This document shows, in pieces, positions 1 through 8,922 of a stretch of DNA of 44,459 bases (position 1 is the stretch's first letter; the number at the start of each line of letters is the position of its first letter). The translations under genes were made by a program, and so were the position numbers. Source of the stretch: an uncultured Collinsella sp. (GTDB taxonomy: Bacteria > Actinomycetota > Coriobacteriia > Coriobacteriales > Coriobacteriaceae); NCBI GenBank assembly GCA_900546825.1, contig UREE01000009.1, positions 1 through 44,459 of the forward strand, written 5' to 3'. The notes under the pieces were generated by a model. The model ran no database searches. It worked only from the letters and a program-made list of their open reading frames with translations, and was not told the DNA's origin.

Positions 1-1061
<1,061 letters not shown>

Positions 1062-1590
1062 AAATATTCTGGGCTTCGAGCCCGTCCGGTCCTCACAACT
1101 ATTAGCTGATCGGTTCCGTTCGATTCATATGGTTTTAGTATAGGAAAAGGAATTTCTCGGGGCCGCCTCTCGGCGGCCTTGCGAAAAACAAATCCAAGTT
1201 AGACCATTTCAAATGGTTCGATGTCTGCCCGGATGCGACACTGAATGTGTCCATCCTCGCAGTATCCGGTTCTCAAGGTGCACGCTACGCGGCTGATCCG
1301 GTCCGACCGGGCCGCGCGGCAAGGAGATATATTGCCAGACCGGAGGGGCCCCGTGGGCGGGAATCGCGCACTCCATATTTTGTTCACAAATAAATAGGTC
1401 CCTCAGTCGCGTCACTGAGGTTAAAACTGAAGCATTGGCTTCTGATATTGGCGATGACCAGCTGTTTTATGAGTATTGAGACATCGGTCATCTCTGGAGC
1501 GCTACTTTACTCCAAAGGCATCAGCTATTTGTTACCCATCGGTAAAAGGCGGGTTTTATTCGCCAAGCGTTCTTATATATAGATAGATAC
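1062..1590 (-). other. rRNA operon leader and upstream region
   Basis: About 530 bases without a credible gene lie upstream of the 16S gene. On the minus strand they contain two clear hairpins: a 7-bp perfect stem of CCTCAGT at 1401-1420 and a GGCCGCC stem closed by a GAGA tetraloop at 1161-1178. Between them is CTTGAGAACCGGATA (about 1262-1276), which resembles the boxA-like/processing motif often found in rRNA leaders. Short overlapping reading frames here look like chance. I could not fix a convincing -35/-10 pair for the rRNA promoter; TATATATAAG near 1574 and TATACT at 1137-1142 are only weak candidates. Confidence 0.55.
1161..1178 (-). other. GC-rich GNRA-capped hairpin in 16S leader
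   Basis: A perfect 7-bp stem (GGCCGCC/GGCGGCC) is closed by GAGA when read on the minus strand, about 100 bases before the mature 16S 5' end. It has no following T-run, so it is not a terminator for the rRNA operon. A role as a leader or processing structure is inferred. Confidence 0.5.
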
Positions 1591-1620
1591 GGGTTCGAAC
1601 CCGTGCACCGGCAACAAAAA

Positions 1621-1646
1621 AGACGGCCAACCGAAGTTGACCGTCT
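1621..1646 (-). terminator. Rho-independent terminator after duplicated tRNA-Lys tail
   Basis: On the minus strand AGACGGTCAAC-TTCG-GTTGGCCGTCT forms a UUCG-capped stem followed by a T-run. It stands just beyond the duplicated tRNA tail and is the counterpart of the terminator after the intact tRNA-Lys. Confidence 0.8.
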
Positions 1647-1795
1647 CAACAATCTTTGGGTGGGCCGTCAGGGGTTCAGCCTGCTTCGCAGGCGGCCGCT
1701 GCGGCGCTTCGCGCCTTGCGCGCTGCGCTGGCAAACGCTCACGCGTTTACTCAGCTCCGCGCCCTTTCGGGTTCGAACCCGCGTCGCGGCAACAA

Positions 1796-1825
1796 AAAAG
1801 CGGCCGGCATCCGCCAGTCGCTTTT
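1796..1825 (-). terminator. Rho-independent terminator of tRNA-Lys
   Basis: Minus-strand stem AAAAGCG...CGCTTTT with inner CTGGC/GCCGG pairing and a GGAT loop, followed by T residues, begins about 9 bases after the encoded CCA of tRNA-Lys. Confidence 0.8.
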
Positions 1826-1833
1826 CCATTCTA

Positions 1834-1909
1834 TGGTGGGCCGTCAGGGGTTCGAACCCTGGACCTTGGGATTAAAAGTCCCCTGCTCTGCCAGCTGAGC
1901 TAACGGCCC
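1834..1909 (-). tRNA. tRNA-Lys (anticodon UUU)
   Basis: The reverse complement folds as a full cloverleaf: acceptor GGGCCGT/ACGGCCC, D-arm with AGCTCAGC...GGCAGAGC, anticodon loop CTTTTAA (anticodon TTT), T-arm CAGGG-TTCGAAC-CCCTG, discriminator A, and CCA encoded in the DNA (TGG at 1834-1836). It decodes AAA/AAG lysine codons. It has its own promoter and terminator and so forms a single-gene unit. Its 3' tail is duplicated 176 bases downstream. Confidence 0.97.
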
Positions 1910-1918
1910 GCGGGTGGC

Positions 1919-1947
1919 ATTGTACCACGGTCTGGGACTATTCCCAA
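1919..1947 (-). promoter_or_regulatory. Promoter of tRNA-Lys
   Basis: On the minus strand TTGGGA (1942-1947) and TACAAT (1919-1924) are separated by 17 bases, with the -10 about 10 bases before the mature tRNA. It overlaps the last codons of the upstream aminopeptidase gene. Confidence 0.65.
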
Positions 1948-3218
1948 CTCCATTGGCCGTTCTGGAAAATCACAACTTCACGTCCATCAGGCGTAATGCC
2001 CGTAATATCGATGTCGTCCGTGCCAATCATAAAATCGACGTGCGTGCTCGAGACGTTAACGCCATGCTCCAGGAGCTCTTCCTTGGACATGTCATACCCA
2101 CCCTCGATGCATTCGGGGAAACCGACACCTAGCGCGAGATGGCAGCTAGCGTTCTCGTCATAGAGCGTATCGTAGAACAGTACGCCACTTTCGCGGATCG
2201 GCGTGTTCTTGGAGATGAGCGCGACCTCTCCCAGGTGAGCAGCGCCCTCGTCAGTATCGATGATGCTTGCGAGCGTTGCCTTGCCCACACGGGCATCGTA
2301 GTCCACTACGCGGCCGCCCTCGAACTTAATCCAAAAATCGTCGACCTTATTGCCATGGTGGATGAGCGGCATGGCCGAGTACACGATTCCGTCAGCGCGC
2401 ATGCGATCAGGCGAGGTAAAAACCTCCTCGGTGGGGATGTTGGGGAAGAAGGGGTGGCCATCGGGCGTCTCACCCTTTCCGCCGGCCCACTCGTGACCTT
2501 TCGTCATGCCAATCGTCAGATTGGTTCCGTTCGAAGCGGTGTAGCGCAGGCAATCAAATTGATTATCGTTTAGGAAACGCAGGTTCTTTTCGAATGCGGC
2601 GTCATGGAGTTCCCAGTCGCTCTCCGGGTCCTGGCCATCGGCGCGAGCGGTGTGCAGAATCGCATTCCACAGCTTATAGATTGCAACCTCATCGGCGTCT
2701 CCCGGGAACACCTCGTGCGCCCAAGCCACGACCGGAGCGCCGGCGATGCACCACGGATTGATGTTGTAATCCAGTCCACGGCGGAAAACTTTGCATTGCG
2801 TATTCCTCGCCTTGGATGCCGCGGCCGGCTTGGCTGGATCGATGCCCTTGAGGGCCGCAGGATCCGCCCCCTCGATAAAGACAAAGCAGGCACCATCCTG
2901 GGCCAGGGAATCCAGCTGCATGCGCTTCCACTCGGGTGTCTGCTCAAAATAGCTTTTCTCGACATGCTCGTACGTGAGCCTCGTCACGGCATCATCGGCC
3001 CAAATGACCGTCACGTGGCCAGCCCCGGCGGCATAAGCCTCCGCGACCACCACGCGGGCAAAGGATGCGCACTCGACCGGAGACTGAACGACAACCTCCT
3101 GGCCGGGCTTGACGTTTACGCCCTTGCGGACAACCAAGCGCGCATAGTTTTTAATCTTGGGCTCCAGGGCCTTCATGCCCTCCAGAGCCTCTTCGACCGT
3201 CAGGGCAGCTCGAATCAT
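1938..3218 (-). CDS. M29 family aminopeptidase (AmpS/PepS type)
   Basis: About 426 residues, the usual length for clan MQ/M29 metallo-aminopeptidases, which remove N-terminal residues from peptides in the cytoplasm. The family's C-terminal block is clear: an ALISKNTPI-like segment, DENASCHLALG with the metal-binding His, and near the end THVDFMIGTDDIDITGI followed by DGREV and FQNGQW. An upstream in-frame ATG at 3230 is part of ATGGAGTGGCACATG, where GGAG is the ribosome binding site of the ATG at 3218, so the shorter start is chosen. No signal peptide is seen. It stands alone, with tRNA-Lys downstream; the terminator of the next operon (3250-3277) separates it from purC. Confidence 0.93.
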   Translation of the reverse strand: MIRAALTVEEALEGMKALEPKIKNYARLVVRKGVNVKPGQEVVVQSPVECASFARVVVAEAYAAGAGHVTVIWADDAVTRLTYEHVEKSYFEQTPEWKRMQLDSLAQDGACFVFIEGADPAALKGIDPAKPAAASKARNTQCKVFRRGLDYNINPWCIAGAPVVAWAHEVFPGDADEVAIYKLWNAILHTARADGQDPESDWELHDAAFEKNLRFLNDNQFDCLRYTASNGTNLTIGMTKGHEWAGGKGETPDGHPFFPNIPTEEVFTSPDRMRADGIVYSAMPLIHHGNKVDDFWIKFEGGRVVDYDARVGKATLASIIDTDEGAAHLGEVALISKNTPIRESGVLFYDTLYDENASCHLALGVGFPECIEGGYDMSKEELLEHGVNVSSTHVDFMIGTDDIDITGITPDGREVVIFQNGQWSWE

Positions 3219-3249
3219 GTGCCACTCCATCTATCTATAGAACAGTAAA

Positions 3250-3277
3250 AAGGCGCGCCGCAAAAACGACGCGCCTT
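3250..3277 (-). terminator. Terminator of purC operon
   Basis: On the minus strand AAGGCGCGtCG-TTTTT-GCGGCGCGCCTT is followed by a T-run. It lies about 30 bases after the stop of the membrane protein gene that follows purC. Confidence 0.85.
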
Positions 3278-3307
3278 ATATCTTAGCGATAAGTATGCAT
3301 GCAAACG

Positions 3308-3883
3308 CTACTTCTTCTTGGAGTCCTTCTTGTCCTCCTCGGCAGCTGCGCGCTCGATAAGAGCGTTGAGCTTGTTCTCGGACATGCCCTCGGCCTGCGC
3401 GCGATACATGTTACGCAAGGGACGAATACGAGCGAAGTCGTAGATAAAGTCACCCAGGATGATGACATAGGACAAAACGATGCCGACCATCTGAACAGGA
3501 CTGGACACCGTGCCGCCGGGAGCGAAGTAGAGCGAAGCCCCGATTGCCACGACGAGCACCATGCCGATAGCGAGCACAGCCCACCAAATACGGCGGCGCT
3601 TGGTGTAGTCCTCATCCTGCTTGAGAAGGATATTCGACACCGTGTAGATGCGGTCCTCCTTGGCGCGCTGCTTAGCCTTGCGGGCGCGCTTCTCCTCTTT
3701 AGAGAGGCCCTCGAGGTTCTCGCCCTTCTCGAGCTCTTTGCGGCGTGCCTTAGACGAAGCCGGCACGACGCGGACAGAGCTCGCTGCCTGACGGGCAGGC
3801 TTAGCAGATGCGGCGGACTTGCGCGCAACCCCGGTAACCTCGTGGGATTGCGTGCGCTTGTTCGTGGCGCTACGGGTACTCAC
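3308..3883 (-). CDS. Conserved-type membrane protein with two TM helices, function unknown
   Basis: 191 residues starting at GTG directly after the purC stop (TAA then GTG), with AAGGAG 9 bases upstream inside the purC end. The first ~100 residues are strongly basic and Ala/Ser-rich, with a KEEKRARKAKQRAKED helix-like stretch. Two hydrophobic segments follow at about residues 103-126 and 135-156, then a charged tail ending DKKDSKKK. With both ends rich in Lys it is probably a cytoplasmic-facing hairpin membrane protein. I do not recognise the family. Immediate coupling to purC and a shared terminator imply co-transcription but do not prove a role in purine synthesis. Confidence 0.8.
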   Translation of the reverse strand: MSTRSATNKRTQSHEVTGVARKSAASAKPARQAASSVRVVPASSKARRKELEKGENLEGLSKEEKRARKAKQRAKEDRIYTVSNILLKQDEDYTKRRRIWWAVLAIGMVLVVAIGASLYFAPGGTVSSPVQMVGIVLSYVIILGDFIYDFARIRPLRNMYRAQAEGMSENKLNALIERAAAEEDKKDSKKK

Positions 3884-4771
3884 TTATGCGTTCTCCTTCA
3901 TGCTTGTGAACTGGGAGCCCGTGATGATCTGGAAGGCCTCGCGATAGCGCTCGGACGTGCCATCGATGACCTCGGCGGGCAGGTGCGGGGTCTCCCCCGT
4001 CATATCCCAGTTGGCCTTGAGCCAATTGCGGACGAATTGTTTGTCGTAGCTGGGCTGGATCTTGCCCTCCTCGTAGCTGGCAGCAGGCCAGAAACGGCTG
4101 GAATCGGGCGTGAGGCACTCGTCGATCAGCGTGACCTTGCCATCGATGACACCAAACTCGAACTTGGTGTCGGCAATGATGATGCCACGGGTCGCGGCGT
4201 ACTCGGCAGCGGCCTTGTAGATCTTGAGGGAAAGGTCACGAATCTGCGTGGCGATATCCTCGCCCACGATCTCGCAGCAACGCTCGAACGAGATGTTCTC
4301 GTCGTGGTCACCAATCTCGGCCTTCGTGGACGGCGTGAACAGCGGCTCGGGAAGCTTGGAAGCCTCGGTCAGGCCCTCAGGCAGCTGGATGCCGCAGACG
4401 GTGCCGTTCTCGTCGTAGGTCTTCTTGCCCGAACCGGTCAGATAGCCGCGGACGATGCATTCGATAGGAATCGTTTGGGCCTTTTTAACCAGCATGGCGC
4501 GGCCAGCGAGGTAGTCACGATACTCAGCAAACTCCTCGGGGAAATCCGCCGGGTCGATGGAAACGAGATGGTTGGGGACGATGTCGGCAAACTTATCGAA
4601 CCAGAATGCCGAGATGCGATTGAGCACCTCTCCCTTAAACGGAATCTCGTCGGGAAGAATGAAGTCGAACGCAGAAATGCGGTCGGTGGCGACCATCAGC
4701 AGGTTTTCACCGGCATCGTAGATATCACGAACCTTGCCACGGGAATCCGGACGACGCTCCATCGTTGTCAC
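3884..4771 (-). CDS. purC: Phosphoribosylaminoimidazole-succinocarboxamide synthase (SAICAR synthetase)
   Basis: Joins aspartate to CAIR using ATP to give SAICAR, step 8 of de novo purine synthesis. Diagnostic segments are visible: RGKVRDIYD near the N-terminus, the ATDRISAFD motif, IPIECIVRGYLTGSG, and IIADTKFEFG followed by IDECLTPDSSRFWP. Length of about 295 residues matches the longer class of the family. The earliest GTG (4780) overlaps the AAGGAG ribosome binding site at 4780-4785; the GTG at 4771 is 8 bases beyond it and is preferred, while the ATG at 4762 is 17 bases away. purB, for a later step in the same pathway, lies at 11.7-13.0 kb in a separate unit. Confidence 0.96.
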   Translation of the reverse strand: MTTMERRPDSRGKVRDIYDAGENLLMVATDRISAFDFILPDEIPFKGEVLNRISAFWFDKFADIVPNHLVSIDPADFPEEFAEYRDYLAGRAMLVKKAQTIPIECIVRGYLTGSGKKTYDENGTVCGIQLPEGLTEASKLPEPLFTPSTKAEIGDHDENISFERCCEIVGEDIATQIRDLSLKIYKAAAEYAATRGIIIADTKFEFGVIDGKVTLIDECLTPDSSRFWPAASYEEGKIQPSYDKQFVRNWLKANWDMTGETPHLPAEVIDGTSERYREAFQIITGSQFTSMKENA

Positions 4772-4802
4772 GTGAGTCACTCCTTACCTAAATACGACAG
4801 AA

Positions 4803-4822
4803 ATGCGGGTTCTTTCCCGCAT
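4803..4822 (-). terminator. Hairpin after histidine kinase gene
   Basis: ATGCGGG-aaagaa-CCCGCAT on the minus strand lies between the kinase stop and the purC ribosome binding site, followed only by TTTCTG. It is a probable but weak terminator of the two-component operon. Confidence 0.5.
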
Positions 4823-4880
4823 GTTTTCGCAAACTCGGAGCGGCAGGGACGCGGCCCCTCCTTCACCGAATAGCGAAAAG

Positions 4881-6446
4881 CTAGTGCTCCATTGTAGTAG
4901 ATGCCGCGTCCGCCGTGTGCTCGCGGGGCAGATGAATTGTAAAAGTCGTACCCTTTCCAAGCTCCGACTCCACGGATATGTAGCCATGGTGACGCTCGAC
5001 GATCTGCTTGGTCACGGCGAGGCCAACGCCCAGGCCGCCAGCTTCGCGGGCGCGGCTGGCATCGGCGCGCCAAAACCGCCCGAAGATGCGCGACAGATCG
5101 TCCTTGGCAATACCGATACCTGTATCCGAAACGGCAATACTGACATGTTTGCGGTCGCTGAGCACCGACACCACAACCCAACCGCCCTCGGGGGTGTAGC
5201 GCATGGCGTTGCTCATGAGGTTGATGACGCATTGCGTGATCATATCGGGGTCGGCCTCGACGACATCGTCGTGACCTTGGGTCTCGTCTGCAAAGCGCAA
5301 GCGCAGATCGCGGTCGACAAACAGGCGCTCCTGGGCGTTGACGATGGAGCGCACGAAGGGAACCATGTCTACCGGCTCAAGGTTGAGCGGCGCCGTGCTG
5401 TTTTCCATGCGCGACAGGTCGAGCATCTGCTGCACCAGACGGGCCAGGCGACGCGTCTCGGATGCGACGGTTTCCAAATGCTCATCGTCGGTGGGATACA
5501 CGCCGTCCTGCATGGCCTCGACCGTTGCAAGCATGGCCATAAGCGGCGTGCGAAGCTCGTGCGCGACATCCGAGGTCAGACGCTTTTCGTGTTTCATGTC
5601 CTTCTCGAGCGAAGTGGCCATCTCGTCAAAGGTCTCACCCAGCTGATCGATTTCGTCATCGCCGCGCAAGCCCGTGCGAGCGGACAAATCGCCATCGCGA
5701 ATTTGTTTGGCCGTGCTGGTAATACGATGAATCGGCTTGGTGAGCATACGCGACATGAACGATCCGATAACGACCGAGATACAGACGGCCACAACCGCGG
5801 CAAGGGCCATGGCGTTAAAGGTCTTCTCTCTAAACGCAGAATCTGCCTTGGTGAGCAGAGCATCGGAGCCGATGGCCCATAGCTTTACCTGTCCGACATG
5901 CTGGCCGGAAGGCGTTATGATTTCGACATTGGCCACGCTATCGGAGTCGGTGGGCGCCGACGAAACCGGGCTATGCGAGGCCTTTTTACCGCTCGAGCTG
6001 CGAGACGCCGATTCGCTCTCGCGCACATCGGCAGTCGCACTTGCCGAAGGCCACGAGTCGTCATAGACAACAACGCCCTTTTTATTGACGACCTGCATGC
6101 CCAAATCGTCGGACACCAAACTCGATGTCGCGACCGTGCGCAGCTCGCCCGCAGTCCAATTGCCGTTTTCCTCGTACGACGTCGCAAGCTTTTCGGCTGC
6201 GGAATTTGCGATTTCGACGATATTGGAGCGCGTGTAATCCGAAAAGACCGTGCCCCACACAACAGAGACAACGCCCACCAGCACCAATACCGTCATGAGC
6301 GACGTCAGGGCAAAAGCCAAGGCCATGCGCGAGGGATAGCTCATCGTTGGCCGTGAATCGGAACGAGGCGTGTTCCAGCTAGCCTTGGAACCCGCCTCGT
6401 TCTCCTGCTTATGCTTTTGCCCGATTTCAAAGCGCGCAGGTGTCAT
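4881..6446 (-). CDS. Membrane sensor histidine kinase
   Basis: 521 residues. Domain order: cytoplasmic N-tail 1-40, TM1 about 41-65, extracytoplasmic sensor 66-209 with a Ser-rich low-complexity stretch (about 133-170), TM2 210-233, HAMP 234-285, HisKA with phosphorylated His296 in SDVAHELRTPL, and HATPase_c with the N-box VINLMSNAMRYT, G1 DTGIGIAKDD, F-box GRFWRAD and G2 GGLGVGLAV. All catalytic boxes are intact. It starts 12 bases after the response regulator stop with AAAGGAAA as ribosome binding site, so the two form one operon and are the cognate pair. The ligand cannot be read from the sequence; the extracellular domain is PAS-like in size. Confidence 0.95.
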   Translation of the reverse strand: MTPARFEIGQKHKQENEAGSKASWNTPRSDSRPTMSYPSRMALAFALTSLMTVLVLVGVVSVVWGTVFSDYTRSNIVEIANSAAEKLATSYEENGNWTAGELRTVATSSLVSDDLGMQVVNKKGVVVYDDSWPSASATADVRESESASRSSSGKKASHSPVSSAPTDSDSVANVEIITPSGQHVGQVKLWAIGSDALLTKADSAFREKTFNAMALAAVVAVCISVVIGSFMSRMLTKPIHRITSTAKQIRDGDLSARTGLRGDDEIDQLGETFDEMATSLEKDMKHEKRLTSDVAHELRTPLMAMLATVEAMQDGVYPTDDEHLETVASETRRLARLVQQMLDLSRMENSTAPLNLEPVDMVPFVRSIVNAQERLFVDRDLRLRFADETQGHDDVVEADPDMITQCVINLMSNAMRYTPEGGWVVVSVLSDRKHVSIAVSDTGIGIAKDDLSRIFGRFWRADASRAREAGGLGVGLAVTKQIVERHHGYISVESELGKGTTFTIHLPREHTADAASTTMEH

Positions 6447-6458
6447 ATGTGATTTCCT

Positions 6459-7181
6459 TTATTTCTCGTCCGACTTATCGTTCTTGGCCGGAGCCTCGAA
6501 GCGATAGCCGACACCGTGAACGGTGTAGAGCCACTTGGGCTTCTTGGGGTCGTCGCCCAGCTTGGCGCGAAGGTTCTTCACGTGGCTGTCGATGGTGCGC
6601 TCATAGCCCTCAAAGTCGTAGCCGAGAACCTTCTCAACCAGCTCCATACGGTTGTAGACACGACCGGGATGACGAGCAAGCGTGGTGAGCAGCTTAAACT
6701 CGGAAGCGGTCAGGTCCACTTCCTTGCCCTCGACCAAGATCTTGTGGCCCGAGATATCGATGACCAGATCGCCGAAGTCGAGTACCTCGACGGCGGGCTC
6801 GTCGGCTTGATGGGCACGGCGGAACAGAGCGCGAACGCGGGCGACGAGCTCGCGCGGCGAGAACGGCTTGATCAGATAGTCGTCGGCGCCGAGCTCAAGA
6901 CCGATAATACGGTCCTCGATCTCACCCTTGGCGGTAAGCATGATAATGGGCACATCCGAGGTATCGCGGATAGTGCGGCAAACGCGCTCACCGGGGATCT
7001 TGGGGAGCATAAGATCGAGCACAACCAGGTCGAACTGGTGCTTCTCGAACTCCTCGATCGCGGACTGGCCGTCGCCGACGCCCACAACCCAGTAGCCTTC
7101 GCGCTCGAGATAGGCAGCGACGGCGTCACGGATTGCCTTCTCATCCTCGACCAGCAGAATCTTTTTTGCATCTGAAGCCAT
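6459..7181 (-). CDS. OmpR/PhoB-family response regulator
   Basis: 240 residues. Receiver domain with the acidic pocket E12-D13, phosphoacceptor D56 in LVVLDLMLP, T83 in MLTAKGE and K105 in DYLIKPF; the C-terminal winged helix ends DSHVKNLRAKLGDD...YTVHGVGYRF. It should be phosphorylated by the kinase encoded just downstream and bind direct-repeat operators. The ATG at 7181 (MASDAKK) is chosen because a GGGGGG ribosome binding site lies about 9 bases upstream; a TTG seven codons earlier lacks one. The targets are unknown; nothing next to the operon suggests a regulon. Confidence 0.96.
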   Translation of the reverse strand: MASDAKKILLVEDEKAIRDAVAAYLEREGYWVVGVGDGQSAIEEFEKHQFDLVVLDLMLPKIPGERVCRTIRDTSDVPIIMLTAKGEIEDRIIGLELGADDYLIKPFSPRELVARVRALFRRAHQADEPAVEVLDFGDLVIDISGHKILVEGKEVDLTASEFKLLTTLARHPGRVYNRMELVEKVLGYDFEGYERTIDSHVKNLRAKLGDDPKKPKWLYTVHGVGYRFEAPAKNDKSDEK

Positions 7182-7236
7182 AACACGGCCCCCCTGTCTC
7201 AATTAGCTAAGAACAAGCCCATTTTAACGCACCTGA

Positions 7237-7275
7237 GCCCGCCGGATGCCGCTATGACGCGGCAGCTCGGCGGGC
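7237..7275 (-). terminator. Strong hairpin between lipoprotein and response regulator genes
   Basis: GCCCGCCG...CGGCGGGC outer stem with an inner GCCGC/GCGGC stem lies about 60 bases after the Tat lipoprotein gene on the minus strand. No T-run follows immediately, so it may be a T-poor terminator or a leader structure of the two-component operon. Confidence 0.5.
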
Positions 7276-7334
7276 GGTACTCACAATTACAACGCGTTTA
7301 TTCCCCTGTTGGCGCCTTTTTAACCCCTCTAAGC

Positions 7335-8546
7335 TTAAAGAGAGAATAGGCGTGCAGTGACCGTCTCTGGTATACCCTGGCTGTTGCGCACCGTGGCGTA
7401 CGTAAGGAATGGGTCCGATTTTCCCGCCGTAGCTGGATAATCGCCATACTCCAAAGCGCGGTCGGGCGACAGCAGCGAGCCATAGGTCTTGGCAGAGGTG
7501 TCGATCAGGAAATGCGACGCCTGCACCTTAACAAGGTATTTATTCTTCTTGCCAGCCGCACATGCGAGCGGCTCGCGTGACAGGAAGAGGTACGGCCCTC
7601 CCTCATTACCGATATACGTGCCCATATTGCCCAAGCTGCCCACGCCACTATAGGTCGCCTCGATAGAAAACACGAAGGTATCGCCCATATATACGGCCTC
7701 GAAAGGCGAGACTGACGAGGGAAGGACTAGCTGGGCACGTTTGGTGTTGTTGCCGTCGGTCAGATCGATTGCCGTTATGCCGTAGTAGACACCCTCGTCG
7801 TTGCGGACACGCGGCGAGATGGTCAAAATGCCGTCGCTCGCACGCGGGGCCGATGCAAAGCGGCCCGTCGATTTCCAAATTGTCTCGGCCTTGGATTCAT
7901 CAAGCGAGCGACGATAGCAAAACGAATCACTACTCGTTTTATTGCCGTCTGCCGAAGGCATTTTATACCAGATGACTGATGATCCGAACGCCGTAAACAG
8001 TGGCGGATCATAGTCCTTGCCACCCCGATCGAGCTCAACCACGTCGCCAGAGAGCGAAGCGCCCGACAGATTTTGAGCGTAGAGCTTCCACGATGAACTG
8101 GCAAAGTTCATCTCAACCCACGCAAACACGCCATCGCCGGCGCGGACATCGTAAAACGAATACCCCGCACCTTCGATAGGATCCTCGATGAGCGTCGTGA
8201 GCGAGCCGTCGCCCAAGTTGAGCACGCCAAGCGTGTTGGCATGCAGCGCAGACGCCGGGGCCATCATCGCCGCGGCGTAATCGCCGTCGCAGTAGTACAG
8301 CAGCGTGCCCAGCGGCAGCGTCCACGACGCCGCCGGCTCAAGATCGATATCAACAGCTTCGTACTCATCAGTGATCGAGACAATCTTCGAATCGTCCTTG
8401 ATAACCTGCGGCTCGCCGGCGGCATCGTCGCTGGTGCCCGTTTTTTTCGAGCAACCGGCAAGCACCGTGGCAGCGCCCGCGGCAGCACCGCCGAGCACAA
8501 AGCCGCGGCGCGATATTCCATTCTTGATGTGGTCGGCGATACCCAT
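7335..8546 (-). CDS. Tat-exported lipoprotein, beta-propeller-like, unknown function
   Basis: About 403 residues. The N-terminus carries a twin-arginine motif (SRRGFVLGG, residues 12-20), a short hydrophobic stretch and the lipobox LAGC, so the protein should be exported folded by Tat and lipid-anchored. The mature part has repeated blocks such as NLGDGSL, DVRAGDGVFAWVEM and PRASDGILTISPRV that suggest a WD/YVTN-like beta-propeller; this is inferred from pattern only. The ATG at 8546 overlaps the stop of the upstream TSCPD gene (TAATG), which indicates translational coupling. An in-frame extension further upstream was rejected because it would bury the Tat signal. Confidence 0.88.
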   Translation of the reverse strand: MGIADHIKNGISRRGFVLGGAAAGAATVLAGCSKKTGTSDDAAGEPQVIKDDSKIVSITDEYEAVDIDLEPAASWTLPLGTLLYYCDGDYAAAMMAPASALHANTLGVLNLGDGSLTTLIEDPIEGAGYSFYDVRAGDGVFAWVEMNFASSSWKLYAQNLSGASLSGDVVELDRGGKDYDPPLFTAFGSSVIWYKMPSADGNKTSSDSFCYRRSLDESKAETIWKSTGRFASAPRASDGILTISPRVRNDEGVYYGITAIDLTDGNNTKRAQLVLPSSVSPFEAVYMGDTFVFSIEATYSGVGSLGNMGTYIGNEGGPYLFLSREPLACAAGKKNKYLVKVQASHFLIDTSAKTYGSLLSPDRALEYGDYPATAGKSDPFLTYATVRNSQGIPETVTARLFSL

Positions 8547-8809
8547 TAGGCGATCTCGGCGCGAGCGGCCTCGATAGCGCGCGTAAGCTGATCGGCGCAA
8601 GAAGTCTTTTTCATACCGCAGGTATTACCAGCGAGAACCTCGATGACGCGATCGGCAGGAGCACCCTCGACCAGCTTAGAGATAGCCTTGAGATTGCCGT
8701 TGCAGCCACCGGTAAACTCGACGCCCACCACCTTGTTGCCGTCATCGGACAGGTCAAGGTGGATATTGCGAGTGCATACGCCCTGAGGCTTGTAATCAAA
8801 ACTAATCAT
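8546..8809 (-). CDS. TSCPD domain protein (TIGR03905-like)
   Basis: 87 residues. It matches the small TSCPD family: N-terminal YKPQGVC with Cys11, GCNGNLKAISKLVEG, the CGMKKTSCADQLTRAI block containing the family-naming T-S-C-A/P-D segment, and four to five cysteines in all. The same domain occurs at the C-terminus of some class II ribonucleotide reductases, where cysteines may bind metal; the free-standing protein has no firmly established role. It is translationally coupled to the Tat lipoprotein gene through TAATG. Confidence 0.88.
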   Translation of the reverse strand: MISFDYKPQGVCTRNIHLDLSDDGNKVVGVEFTGGCNGNLKAISKLVEGAPADRVIEVLAGNTCGMKKTSCADQLTRAIEAARAEIA

Positions 8810-8922
8810 TGCGTTCCCCTCTCGTAAAGCAATTTCAGACGTCTATTATCCCCGTCCGAACCGATAAAGTATCGCGGGCACCGATTCAACATTCCCCAAT
8901 GCGCAAACCGGCGGTAGCAATA

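Larger units (their letters stand above)
1591..1853 (-). repeat. tRNA-Lys-tail duplication and hairpin spacer
   Basis: The last 19 bases of the tRNA-Lys region (GGTGGGCCGTCAGGGGTTC on the plus strand, 1835-1853) recur exactly at 1659-1677, 176 bases away. Between the copies lie small hairpins with GAA/TTC loops (for example GCCTGC-GAA-GCAGGC), a core beginning CAAACGCT at 1732, and GGGTTCGAACCC at 1769-1780. Each tail copy is followed, in the tRNA direction, by a terminator hairpin, TTTTTTGTTGCCG and a CGGGTTCGAACCCG palindrome (second copy 1590-1603). The tRNA-Gly locus at 13.1-13.4 kb has the same architecture with its own tail. It may be a miniature element inserted at tRNA 3' ends, or repeated tail duplication; no integrase gene is present. 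Confidence 0.75.

Noticed and set aside
1590..1603. CGGGTTCGAACCCG read as the T-arm of another tRNA
   Set aside because: The loop is one base short for a T-arm and no tRNA body surrounds it; kept only as part of the repeat.
1603..1903. Three overlapping rightward frames of 80-90 codons across the tRNA-Lys spacer
   Set aside because: They read through terminators, tRNA-tail copies and the antisense of the tRNA; no ribosome binding site.
3299..4873. Rightward frame of about 524 codons opposite purC
   Set aside because: Antisense of purC and the adjoining membrane protein; purC is unambiguous.
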